Shown in pieces: positions 25,047 to 32,088 of a DNA stretch of 64,000 bases (position 1 is the stretch's first letter; each line of letters begins with the position of its first letter). The stretch lies in contig JAYRVH010000054.1 of the NCBI GenBank assembly GCA_041918615.1, positions 6,855 through 70,854 on the forward strand, given 5' to 3'. Below the pieces are notes generated by a model. That model was not told the origin of the DNA. It searched no databases and worked only from the letters and a program-made list of their open reading frames with translations. The translations under genes were made by a program, and so were the position numbers. The DNA comes from JAEUJM01 sp041918615. Its GTDB lineage: Bacteria; Actinomycetota; Acidimicrobiia; Acidimicrobiales; DATDAH01.

Positions 25047-25187
25047 TCAGCTCTTGGGGTACTTGGGAGCGACGACCTTCACGAGATAGCCGACGAAGGT
25101 GGCGATGACGACGAGCAGGGCCAGGCCGACCACCGCGGGGCCAATCCAGAAGTGCCACACCTTGGCGGCGACGAGAACGGCGTCCAT
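25047..25187 (-). CDS. 46-residue single-helix membrane protein
   Basis: MDAVLVAAKVWHFWIGPAVV begins a peptide with one long hydrophobic helix (about 15-37) and a basic end (KVVAPKYPKS). The ATG at 25187 lies 8 nt after TATGCT, indicating a leaderless transcript, and the stop is 17 nt before the metalloprotease GTG, so they form a unit. I do not recognise the family. Coding status rests on the start context, the operon spacing and the membrane pattern. Confidence 0.6.
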   Translation of the reverse strand: MDAVLVAAKVWHFWIGPAVVGLALLVVIATFVGYLVKVVAPKYPKS

Positions 25188-25195
25188 GGGTGTGG

Positions 25196-25201
25196 AGCAT
25201 A
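25196..25201 (-). promoter_or_regulatory. -10 element (TATGCT) for the 46-residue protein and metalloprotease operon
   Basis: TATGCT lies 8 nt before ATG 25187. A TACGTT (25207-25212) on the plus strand may be the divergent -10 for the hydrolase gene. Confidence 0.45.
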
Positions 25202-25245
25202 CGGGGTACGTTCGGCGACGAGGAAACGGGACGAAGAATCGAGCG

Positions 25246-26250
25246 GTGTTGTTGGGTCGACGATGGTGGTGCGCCATGGCGCCGGTGGTGGGCGCGATGC
25301 TCTCGGTGGCCGTCGTGGCCGCGTCGTGCTCGAGCGGCTCGCCCGGCTCGCCCGGCTCGGGATCGGCCGGGTCGGGCTCACCGTCGACACCGGCGGAACC
25401 GACGACCACCACCACCCGGGCCGGGCCCTACCCCGTGCTCACCCACACCGAGACCCTGGTCGACGGCGGGCGCCCCACCCCCGACCTCCCCGAGACGGGT
25501 GTCCCGCCCGCCTCCGACCGCACGATGGTCACCACGTTCACCTACCCGGACGGACCGGGCCCGTTCCCGCTGGTTGCCTTCGCCCACGGCCAGGACGCCA
25601 CACCACGGAAGTTCGAGCAGCTGTTCGCGGCCTGGGCGGCGGCGGGCTTCGTCGTGGTGGCACCGGCCTTCCCGCTCAGCAACCAGGACGTGCCCGGCGC
25701 GGCGTCGATCCTCGACCTGCCGTCACAGCCCGGCGACCTGTCCTTCGTCATCTCGTCAGCGCTCCGCATGAACGGCGAGCCGGGCAGCGTCCTGCAGGGG
25801 AAGGTGGACCCCGAGGAGATCGGCGTGGCGGGCCTGTCGCTCGGCGGGGCCACGGTCTACGGGATCACCTTCGACGCCTGCTGCCTCGATTCCCGCGTCG
25901 ATGCCGCCATCGTCATGGACGGGGTCCACCCGGCGATCGGGGGTGCCTTCGACCTGGCCAACGGCACCCCACTCCTCATCATGCACGCGGACGGCGACTA
26001 CCGGCTTCCCTACGCCAACGCACAGGAGGCGTTCGCCGCCGCGGTCGCCCCGAAGTACTTCGTCACCATCCACGAGGACGTCCACTTCCAGCCCTACGAG
26101 GACGCACCCGACCCCGCCGATCAGATGGTGATCGACACCACCACCGCCTTCTGGCGGCTCTACCTCGGCCACGATGCGGCCGCCGCTGTCGACCTCAGCA
26201 GCAGCGCACGGGTCGACGGCCTGACCACGGTGATCGAGAACCCCGGCTGA
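25246..26250 (+). CDS. Exported alpha/beta hydrolase (dienelactone-hydrolase-like) lipoprotein
   Basis: About 334 residues. The N-terminal RRWWCAMAPVVGAML region leads into a lipobox (VVAASC), followed by a low-complexity Gly/Ser/Thr linker to about 60. The hydrolase core has the oxyanion stretch FAHGQD, nucleophile elbow GLSLGG, an acid-side MHADGDYRLPY and His in HEDVHFQ. The fold fits chlorophyllase/dienelactone hydrolase relatives; the substrate is unknown. GTG 25246 keeps basic residues before the signal; ATG 25276 is an alternative. It is convergent with rsrA, 12 nt away. Confidence 0.8.
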   Translation: MLLGRRWWCAMAPVVGAMLSVAVVAASCSSGSPGSPGSGSAGSGSPSTPAEPTTTTTRAGPYPVLTHTETLVDGGRPTPDLPETGVPPASDRTMVTTFTYPDGPGPFPLVAFAHGQDATPRKFEQLFAAWAAAGFVVVAPAFPLSNQDVPGAASILDLPSQPGDLSFVISSALRMNGEPGSVLQGKVDPEEIGVAGLSLGGATVYGITFDACCLDSRVDAAIVMDGVHPAIGGAFDLANGTPLLIMHADGDYRLPYANAQEAFAAAVAPKYFVTIHEDVHFQPYEDAPDPADQMVIDTTTAFWRLYLGHDAAAAVDLSSSARVDGLTTVIENPG

Positions 26251-26262
26251 CAGCCCGAACAG

Positions 26263-26523
26263 CTAGCGCGTGTCGGAGGTCCGGGCCTGCTGGAGGGCGT
26301 CGGCGATCCGCAGGCGAAGCGATTCGGGCACCTCGTCGCGGCAACGCTGCGAGATGACCTTGCGGAGCTCGGCCTCGAAGCCCTGTGCGTCGAGGCACGG
26401 GGGGCAGTCGTCGAGGTGGGCCTTGATCTTCTCGCGCTTGTGGTCGGTGAGCTCGCCGTCGAGATAGGGCCAGATCTCGTGGAGAGTCTCCTCGCACTCT
26501 GGCTTCATCGGCTTCTCGCTCAT
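26263..26523 (-). CDS. rsrA: Anti-sigma factor of the RsrA type (zinc-associated)
   Basis: An 86-residue protein with the ZAS motif HLDDCPPC (H-x3-C-x2-C) and N-terminal C-E-E-T-L-H, the pattern of redox-sensitive actinobacterial anti-sigma factors. In RsrA, thiol oxidation releases zinc and frees SigR. The ATG at 26523 overlaps the sigma-factor stop (ATGA), the standard sigR-rsrA arrangement. A second downstream Cys (SQRC) could take part in disulfide formation. Confidence 0.88.
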   Translation of the reverse strand: MSEKPMKPECEETLHEIWPYLDGELTDHKREKIKAHLDDCPPCLDAQGFEAELRKVISQRCRDEVPESLRLRIADALQQARTSDTR

Positions 26524-27119
26524 CCTGCGTGCTCCACGACGTCGACGGCCTCGCCGGCGATGGGCACCAGGCCTCGCTCGACGGCATAGGTGTACAACGC
26601 CTTCTGCAGGCCCTTTCTTCCCCGGTGCAGTCGGCTCATCACCGTGCCGATGGGCACGTCGAGGATCTGGGCGATCTCCTTGTACGAGAAGCCCTCGACG
26701 TCGGCGAGCAGCACGGCGACACGGAACTTCTCGGGCAGCGACTCGATGGCGTCCTTGACCTCGCTGTCGGTGACATGGTCGAGCAGCTCGTCCTCGGCGC
26801 TACGCCCCACCTCGGCGGCTTCGAGCCCACCCAGCCGCCGGTAGAGGTAGAGGTCTTCCACCTCGTCGAGCTCGGACTCCTCGGGGCGGCGCTTCTTGGC
26901 CCGGTAGTTGTTGATGAAGGTGTTGGTGAGAATCCGGTAGAGCCAGGCCTTCAGGTTGGTGCCCTCCTGGAATCCGCCGAAGCCCCGGTAGGCCTTCAGG
27001 TAGGTCTCCTGCACCAGGTCTTCGGCGTCGGCCGGGTTGCGCGTCATGCGCAGCGCCCCCGAGTAGAGCGAGCTCATGTGCTGCATCGCCTGCTCGGCGA
27101 AGTCCGCCTGGTCGGCCAT
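26520..27119 (-). CDS. sigR: ECF sigma factor of the SigR/SigH (oxidative stress) type
   Basis: A 199-residue group 4 sigma factor. Region 2 spans about 20-85 (ADAEDLVQETYLKAYRGF), with a linker to about 125 and region 4 about 128-180 (YKEIAQILDVPIGTVMSRLH). The adjacent RsrA-type gene supports assignment to the thiol-oxidative stress sigma family. The ATG at 27119 lies 7 nt after TAGGGT, indicating a leaderless transcript. Homologues autoregulate from a GGGAAT/GTT promoter; I could not find a convincing one in the upstream gap. Confidence 0.9.
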   Translation of the reverse strand: MADQADFAEQAMQHMSSLYSGALRMTRNPADAEDLVQETYLKAYRGFGGFQEGTNLKAWLYRILTNTFINNYRAKKRRPEESELDEVEDLYLYRRLGGLEAAEVGRSAEDELLDHVTDSEVKDAIESLPEKFRVAVLLADVEGFSYKEIAQILDVPIGTVMSRLHRGRKGLQKALYTYAVERGLVPIAGEAVDVVEHAG

Positions 27120-27483
27120 GCCCCAAACCCTACCGGTGGGCGGTCGGGCGGTCCCCACTCAGCGCGCGGCGCGCGGACCAGCCGCTGCCCGACGCCCCAC
27201 CTTGATGGACGTGAGGTCGCCGGGGGCGGCCTGGTCGCTGCCCGCAGGCAGCCCCCCACCGTCCACGACCGTCTGCATCGGTCATGGGCCCACCGACGAT
27301 GCCCGTGGGCCCGATCCGCAGAGGCCCGAAGCCGCACCCGTGGCGGCGAGCCAACGGGTCGTGCCTGCCACGAGGCCGACGGGAGACCACGCGATCCTCT
27401 GCCGCCGGCCATGGACGAGGTCGGCCGACGCCCCGGAGTGCGGTGGAGCGTCGACCGCCGGAAGGCAGAGGCAGCAGGCAGGT
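27120..27483. other. 364-nt region without a recognisable gene
   Basis: It contains the sigR -10 element at its left end and the region downstream of the HNH gene. Open frames on both strands are Arg/Pro/Gly-rich, lack start signals and match no family I know. I see no hairpin with a T-run. Confidence 0.6.
27127..27132 (-). promoter_or_regulatory. -10 element (TAGGGT) for sigR
   Basis: TAGGGT is followed after 7 nt by the sigR ATG, consistent with a leaderless mRNA. Confidence 0.45.
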
Positions 27484-28776
27484 TCAGGCAGCGACGTGAC
27501 CGTGCAGGTCGCCGACGGCCTCGGCGCCGGCATCGATCCATGGCTGCTGGCCCGGTGGGTACATGGCCCGTTTCCCGGTGCCGGGCTCGAGTCGCCAGCC
27601 CTTGTGGGTCTTCAACCGGTGGTCGTGGGCGCACAGCCAGTCCAGGTTGGCGAGCTCGGTGACCTGGATCTTGTGCCAGTCGACCCGGTGGTCGACCTGG
27701 AGGTGCTCGGTGGCCGAGCACCCGAGTCTGGTGCAACCGATGTTGAGCAGGTGCAACACGATCTGCTGCACCACGTTGGCGCGCCTGGACAGGTTCGTGA
27801 CGTTGAACGCGTCGACCCCGTCGTGGATCACGACGGCGATCGCCGCGTCGGGCAGGAGCTCTCGCAACGCAGCGACGGGGACCGGCCCGACCCCCTGGAT
27901 CTCGCACAGCTCGCCCGCCTCGGTGAAGCCACGCCTCAAGGCAGCTGCATCGACCCGCAGGATCAGCTGCACCGGCACACGGGTGGCAGGGCGCGATGAC
28001 GACGCCGGCCCGGTCGGGGCCGACGGCCCGGTCGGTCCCGCTGGCCCGGCCGGGCCATCAGCGATACCCGCAACGTCTTCGATGCCGAGCAGAGACATGA
28101 GGGCGTCGTAGAGGTTGGCGTCGAAGCGCTCGCGGCGGCCCTCTGCTCGGGCCCGCGCGAACACCCGCTGGAGGTGCGGGTCCAACAGGGCGTTCAGCTT
28201 GGCGTTGTGATGGGCAGGACCGTGGTAGCTGCCCCATCCCTCGCCCTCGGCGTTGACGCCGCTCTGGAACGATCGGTTCTTGCGCGCCGCCGCGTGGCGG
28301 GCCGCGTCGTCGCCCAATGCGGCCGCCTTGCGCGCCTTGGCCTGGCGGGCGAGCTCACCGAACGAGCCCCTGCGGGCCGTGTCCAACAGCTCGTCCTCGC
28401 AGCCCGGATCTGCCGACGCCCCGTCTGCGACCGCCTTGGCCTGGTCGGGCGAGAGCTCACCATTGCGCACCGCATCCTGCGCCGCGGGCAGCTCCTTCAG
28501 GCGCCGCGAGCACTCCAGATCACGGGCGGCGTCGCCGGCCGACTGACCCGTCTGCTTCGCCAGCCACTCTGCCGCGGACCGCTCACCGCCCTCGCCCCAC
28601 AACGACTCGTTGTCGACCCGACGGGACAGCAAGAGGCGCAAGCCAGCCGCGGACTTCTCGATGGCAGCGAGCACCTTGATGGCCTCGGCGGCTTGATCGA
28701 CGGTCAGCGTGTCGGGGTCGAGCCGCTTGGCGACAGCTGCGAGGTGGGCCTTGATCGCTCGCAGGATTCGGAACAT
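27484..28776 (-). CDS. DUF222 / HNH endonuclease domain protein
   Basis: A 430-residue member of the actinobacterial 13E12-repeat family: a helical DUF222 region (about 20-250) and a C-terminal HNH nuclease (about 345-395) with C-x4-C, EHLQVDHRVDW and LCAHDHRLKTHKGW. The two are joined by a collagen-like GPAGPAGPTGPSAPTGP linker. These genes are multicopy and often behave as mobile or intron-like accessory genes; the target is unknown. The ATG at 28776 lies 7 nt after TATCAT. It lies beside a tRNA and toxin-antitoxin remnants, consistent with an acquired region. Confidence 0.88.
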   Translation of the reverse strand: MFRILRAIKAHLAAVAKRLDPDTLTVDQAAEAIKVLAAIEKSAAGLRLLLSRRVDNESLWGEGGERSAAEWLAKQTGQSAGDAARDLECSRRLKELPAAQDAVRNGELSPDQAKAVADGASADPGCEDELLDTARRGSFGELARQAKARKAAALGDDAARHAAARKNRSFQSGVNAEGEGWGSYHGPAHHNAKLNALLDPHLQRVFARARAEGRRERFDANLYDALMSLLGIEDVAGIADGPAGPAGPTGPSAPTGPASSSRPATRVPVQLILRVDAAALRRGFTEAGELCEIQGVGPVPVAALRELLPDAAIAVVIHDGVDAFNVTNLSRRANVVQQIVLHLLNIGCTRLGCSATEHLQVDHRVDWHKIQVTELANLDWLCAHDHRLKTHKGWRLEPGTGKRAMYPPGQQPWIDAGAEAVGDLHGHVAA

Positions 28777-29023
28777 GTGTTCGATGATAGGCGCTGATCA
28801 GGGCACCGACAAGCTTTTTCAATATTTCTTCTATGATTTCATTCCACATGCGGGCTCCGACCCGGCCCCACTTCCCGGCACGGGGCCTGCGTCGCTCTCT
28901 CCGCCCTCCATACGGGTCGGCGTGAGCTATCGCCATCGCCCGGGCCGGCGGGCCTTGAACGCCGTTGGCGCGATGACGTCGTAGCGGCGCGCCCGACCTC
29001 GTTGTGGCCGTCGGTGCGCCTGG
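28777..29023. other. Intergenic region with an AT-rich island
   Basis: It holds the HNH -10 element at 28784-28789. Positions 28811-28847 are conspicuously AT-rich for this genome. On the minus strand this island could encode MWNEIIEEILKKLVGALISA from ATG 28849, but that frame runs into the HNH gene antiparallel to good codon use and is not called. The rest shows no gene. Confidence 0.5.
28784..28789 (-). promoter_or_regulatory. -10 element (TATCAT) for the DUF222/HNH gene
   Basis: TATCAT is followed after 7 nt by ATG 28776; the AT-rich island lies just upstream. Confidence 0.45.
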
Positions 29024-29228
29024 TCACGGTTCGAGGAGCCTCGGGTGGCTGGAGTGGAGCGCCATGGCCTGGAAGAAGCTCGTCGCGTTCGTCGGCCACG
29101 AGCACGACGACCTCGAGCGGGTTCGCGGCACGGCCCGGGCCGATGAAGAGCCAACCACCGGCCGGGATCATCGCCGTGGTCTTCGACGGCCATCGAGTCC
29201 TCGACGCCGTGGAGCATGTCGGAGGCAT
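29024..29228 (-). pseudogene. Decayed small toxin-like gene with two frameshifts
   Basis: Three reading frames in succession give DMLHGVEDSMAVED-GDDPGRW, then LFIGPGRAANPLEVVVLVAD, then FFQAMALHSSHPRLLEP-stop. In that order they resemble a widespread small actinobacterial protein (pattern HAxRH...VGPDRxxNxLEVVV...IHAMxxRPKY), often placed in toxin-antitoxin-like pairs. No single frame covers all parts. The assignment rests on remembered family patterns. Confidence 0.35.
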
Positions 29229-29321
29229 CGATGCCGTGACGGCGAGGAGACCGGTGGACGACCTCCGCTGATCACTGCATTGCGAAACATCTGCTCCGGT
29301 CAGCCATTGGCGCCGGAAGCC

Positions 29322-29397
29322 TGGAGCCCGAGAGGAGATTCGAACTCCTGACCTGCTCATTACGAGTGAGCTGCTCTGCCGACTGAGCTACCCGGGC
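29322..29397 (-). tRNA. tRNA-Thr (anticodon CGT)
   Basis: A 76-nt cloverleaf on the minus strand. The acceptor GCCCGGG pairs with CTCGGGC (one G-T), with discriminator T and encoded CCA. The D arm is GCTCAGTCGGCAGAGC. The anticodon stem GCTCA/TGAGC encloses CTCGTAA, so the anticodon is CGT (codon ACG). The T arm is AGGAG-TTCGAAT-CTCCT. Confidence 0.95.
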
Positions 29398-29504
29398 GGG
29401 TCCCCCACGTTACCGGGGCGGCGGCGTGGACCCGAAGCCGGATCCGTCGCGCCGCTGCGGCGTCAGCGGAAGCCGATCGCCGCGGTCGGGTCCACGCAGG
29501 CTCG

Positions 29505-29510
29505 TAGGAT
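29505..29510 (+). promoter_or_regulatory. -10 element (TAGGAT) for the nucleotidyltransferase gene
   Basis: TAGGAT is followed after 7 nt by ATG 29518, favouring this start over the ATG at 29509, which overlaps the hexamer. Confidence 0.45.
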
Positions 29511-29517
29511 GGTCACC

Positions 29518-29814
29518 ATGGCCGAAGCTGCCCTCCGGACGCTGGTCGACACGAACCGGCAGCAGATCAAGTCCGTGGTGACACGTCACCGCGGCCGGTC
29601 GGTCGCCCTCTTCGGATCGGTCGCCAGAGGCGAGGAGACACCGGAAAGCGATCTGGACTTCCTGGTCGAGTTCGATGCCGGGGCAGCGCTGTTCGATCTG
29701 GTCCGGATCGAGATGGACCTTGAAGAACTGCTCGGGCGACCGGTCGACGTGGTTTCGGTGGGCGGCCTGCTCCCCGAGGACGACGACGTCCGCCGCGACG
29801 CGATCCCGCTGTGA
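29518..29814 (+). CDS. MNT-type nucleotidyltransferase (MntA antitoxin-like)
   Basis: A 98-residue minimal nucleotidyltransferase with the signature GSVARGEETPESDLDFLVEF (GSx10DxD), followed by the beta strand RPVDVVSVGGL. MntA antitoxins AMPylate and neutralise HEPN toxins (HepT) encoded by the next gene. Here the next gene begins at an overlapping GTG (GTGA) but is truncated, so this antitoxin appears orphaned. Whether it still protects against other HEPN toxins is unknown. Confidence 0.85.
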   Translation: MAEAALRTLVDTNRQQIKSVVTRHRGRSVALFGSVARGEETPESDLDFLVEFDAGAALFDLVRIEMDLEELLGRPVDVVSVGGLLPEDDDVRRDAIPL

Positions 29815-29872
29815 GTCGGACCGACGAGAAGCGGCTCAACGACATCCGCCGCATGTGCGCCACCGCCGCCAT
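29811..29872 (+). pseudogene. 5' remnant of a HEPN-family (HepT-like) toxin gene
   Basis: From GTG 29811 the frame reads MSRTDEKRLNDIRRMCATAA, the typical first helix of a HepT toxin. After about 20 codons the similarity stops and the frame continues antisense to the DUF6036 gene. The RxxxxH ribonuclease motif is missing, so no toxin can be made. Confidence 0.55.
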
Positions 29873-29885
29873 GGACGGTTCCGAG

Positions 29886-30422
29886 TCAGGTGTCAGGGCC
29901 GAAGAGGCCTTCGATGAGGTACTGGACCTTCGGTTCGAGTGGTCGGGCCGACCCAATGACCCGTTCGGTGAGATCGAGGATCTCCGACGCGGACGTCAGC
30001 CCGCACCGGTCGGCGAGGAAGCGGATGTCGTCGCTGTCTCGGTCGACTCGCCCTGAGGCAACTTTCAGCGCGAGAAGTCGTTCTGGTGCGGGGACGCTCA
30101 CACGGATGCCGGGGGCGTCGAGGACTACCGTCGCCCCCTCGGCAACGGTCGGCGTGATGAAGGTCTTTGCTGCGTCGTCCAACCAGCCCTCGTCGAGGCC
30201 GTGGCGCGAACCGACGATGGCGGCGGCGGCGTACACGACGGACTTCGGTTCGAAGACCCCGTCGATGTCGCGAGTTGAGCGGCGGGTGTCGTAGGCCAGG
30301 GCCATGGCCGCGCCGCCGATCACGAACAACTCACCGCGGGTGCCGCGGCTGTCGAGTTCGGCACCGAGTTCGACGAGCAGCGCCTCGATGTCTGAACGGG
30401 CCAGATCCCCGGTCAGACGCAC
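29886..30422 (-). CDS. DUF6036-family nucleotidyltransferase-like protein
   Basis: A 178-residue protein with ELFVIGGAAMALAYDTRRST and then RDIDGVFEP: the GG...DxD arrangement of AbiEii/DUF6036 nucleotidyltransferase-fold proteins. The substrate is unknown; relatives act as toxins or as partners in two-gene modules. GTG 30422 is chosen because it overlaps the upstream partner's stop by 10 nt; frames further upstream are antisense or duplicate the partner. The 3' end abuts the truncated HEPN gene. Confidence 0.7.
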   Translation of the reverse strand: MRLTGDLARSDIEALLVELGAELDSRGTRGELFVIGGAAMALAYDTRRSTRDIDGVFEPKSVVYAAAAIVGSRHGLDEGWLDDAAKTFITPTVAEGATVVLDAPGIRVSVPAPERLLALKVASGRVDRDSDDIRFLADRCGLTSASEILDLTERVIGSARPLEPKVQYLIEGLFGPDT

Positions 30423-30763
30423 TGAAGCGAATCCTCTTCGATGAGCAGGCCTCGTATGGCGAACACGGCCGGGGAGTGCACCAAGGAATGAGCGATAAGT
30501 GAGTCGGGGCCCGGGTGCCAGAACACTGGTGACTCGCGCTCCTTGGAGACGGTCCACGTCGGGCGAGCCTCGCCACGATGGTCAGCGACGTACTCGGCGG
30601 CGGCGGCGACCAGGGCATCGATGTGGGCCCGCCCGTCCAACGGCGGCTCGATGTCGGCATCGAGCCCTTGACGGATGGCGCGGTCGATCCAGTCGGCCAC
30701 CAGGCGCACGACCATCTCTGGTTCGCAGTCCGAGAGCCAGAGTGCGAGTTCCCGGGCATCCAC
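30413..30763 (-). CDS. Partner protein of the DUF6036 module (putative antitoxin)
   Basis: A 116-residue acidic protein. Its C-terminal half has TWTVSKERESPVFWHP and HSPAVFAIRGLLIEEDSL, a pattern I recognise from small proteins encoded directly before DUF6036 genes in actinobacteria. No characterised function. GTG 30763 starts the frame; the stop overlaps the DUF6036 start by 10 nt, so the two are coupled. Antitoxin or adaptor is inference from the pair structure. Confidence 0.6.
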   Translation of the reverse strand: MDARELALWLSDCEPEMVVRLVADWIDRAIRQGLDADIEPPLDGRAHIDALVAAAAEYVADHRGEARPTWTVSKERESPVFWHPGPDSLIAHSLVHSPAVFAIRGLLIEEDSLQCV

Positions 30764-30951
30764 ACCCAGAAGTGTGCCGGATCACGCCCATCTTCGCCGC
30801 CATCGCTCCTGCATGCCGCCCGCCAGCACGAGCGGGTATCGGGGGCACCGGATGGGAAACGCTCCTCACGACGGCCACGCTGCGTGAACAGTGGCAGGTG
30901 GTGTCCGACCCTGGTTCACGGACGACGCCGACTCGAGAACAGACAGCCCCG

Positions 30952-31836
30952 TCACCGCTCCGCGGGGTCGACGCGGGTGACCGTGCCGTCGAGGAAGTTG
31001 GCGACCCAGACCGCGTCGGACGTGGCCGCCACCCCCACCGGGCTGCTCCCCACGTCGAACGTCCCCGTCACCTCACTGGTTGCCGGGTCGATCCGCACCA
31101 CGCTCGCATCGTCGCGGATCACGACCCACACCGCGTCCGCCGTCGCCGCCACCCCCACCGGGCTGTTGCCCACCGCGACCGTCCCCGTCACCACGTTCGT
31201 AGCCGGATCGACGCGAGTGACCGCCCCGCCGTTCGTGTTGGAGACCCAGACGGCATCGCCGGTCGCCGCCAGGCCCGCCGGGGTGTCGCCCACCGCCACC
31301 GTCGCCGACACCGCGTTCGTCGCCGGATCGATCCGCGACACGGTCCCCTCGTCCCGATTCGCCACCCACACCGCATCAGCCGTCGCCGCCACCCCCACCG
31401 GGCTGTCGCCCACCTCGACCGTCGCCGTCACCGCGTTCGTCGCCGGATCGATCCGCGACACGCTGGCGTCGTCCTGATTCGCCACCCACACGGCGTCGCC
31501 GGAAACGGCCACGCCCACCGGGCTGTCGCCCACCTCGACCGTCTCCGCGACCTCGGCGGTCGCCGGGTCGATCCGGGTGACGGACCCACCACTCGTGTTG
31601 GCCACCCACACGGCGCCGTCGGCAACCGCCACGCCGACCGGGCGGGGGCCGACCGCGATCTCGTTGGCGACACGGTCACCCTCGGCGCCAGGGGCGCGAA
31701 CGGGCCCGGTCTCCGGCCTGTCGACGCCGGTGCCACACGCAGCGACCGACAGCAACAGGAGGCTGCACAACGCGAGCCCCCGGATCGTCACTCCCGGAGC
31801 CGTCCCCTCTCCGATCATCCGGTGCCGGCGGGACAT
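30952..31836 (-). CDS. Exported beta-propeller (YVTN-type) lipoprotein
   Basis: About 294 residues. A signal peptide ends in a lipobox (LLSVAAC). Six consecutive 40-residue blades follow, each with VGxSPVGVAxxxDAVWVAN and then RIDPAT, ending with a partial sixth blade. The 120-bp DNA units are very similar, indicating recent expansion. Such propellers bind ligands or polymers; a lyase such as virginiamycin B lyase is possible but no catalytic residues can be pointed to. ATG 31836 gives a basic N-region; ATG 31818 is an alternative. Confidence 0.75.
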   Translation of the reverse strand: MSRRHRMIGEGTAPGVTIRGLALCSLLLLSVAACGTGVDRPETGPVRAPGAEGDRVANEIAVGPRPVGVAVADGAVWVANTSGGSVTRIDPATAEVAETVEVGDSPVGVAVSGDAVWVANQDDASVSRIDPATNAVTATVEVGDSPVGVAATADAVWVANRDEGTVSRIDPATNAVSATVAVGDTPAGLAATGDAVWVSNTNGGAVTRVDPATNVVTGTVAVGNSPVGVAATADAVWVVIRDDASVVRIDPATSEVTGTFDVGSSPVGVAATSDAVWVANFLDGTVTRVDPAER

Positions 31837-32088
31837 GGCAGCCGGCCGCACCTGGTGGTCCCCCCACATACGCATCTGCACATCATGGCGGACCCGAGGA
31901 GGTGGGCGGGCCACGGCACGACCGAGTCCGCCACTGGTGACGCAACGCCGCCCGTCCATCGAACGGGAAGGCCACCGGGGTTTGCGGCCCCGTTCAGCGC
32001 ACCGTTACCTTCGCCCGGTGGCTCGGATACTTCGAGAATGTGAAGCAGCGTCCCCGTTTCGGCTCGTTCCATCGACTTGACTGGACCC

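Noticed and set aside
27120..27200. SigR-type autoregulatory promoter (GGGAAT/GTT) before sigR
   Set aside because: The best match, GGGAC with GTTT, has a spacer of about 22 nt, longer than the consensus; not called.
27130..27390. Open frames in the sigR-HNH gap
   Set aside because: Low-complexity Arg/Gly/Pro composition on both strands, no start context and no recognisable motif.
28000..28080. Collagen-like protein segment inside the HNH gene
   Set aside because: A short GPAGPAGPTGP linker between DUF222 and HNH domains, too short for a collagen domain.
28583..28936. Minus-strand frame beginning MWNEIIEEILKKLVGALISA
   Set aside because: The AT-rich start looks peptide-like, but the frame continues out of phase through the HNH gene with shadow composition; treated as a promoter-region island.
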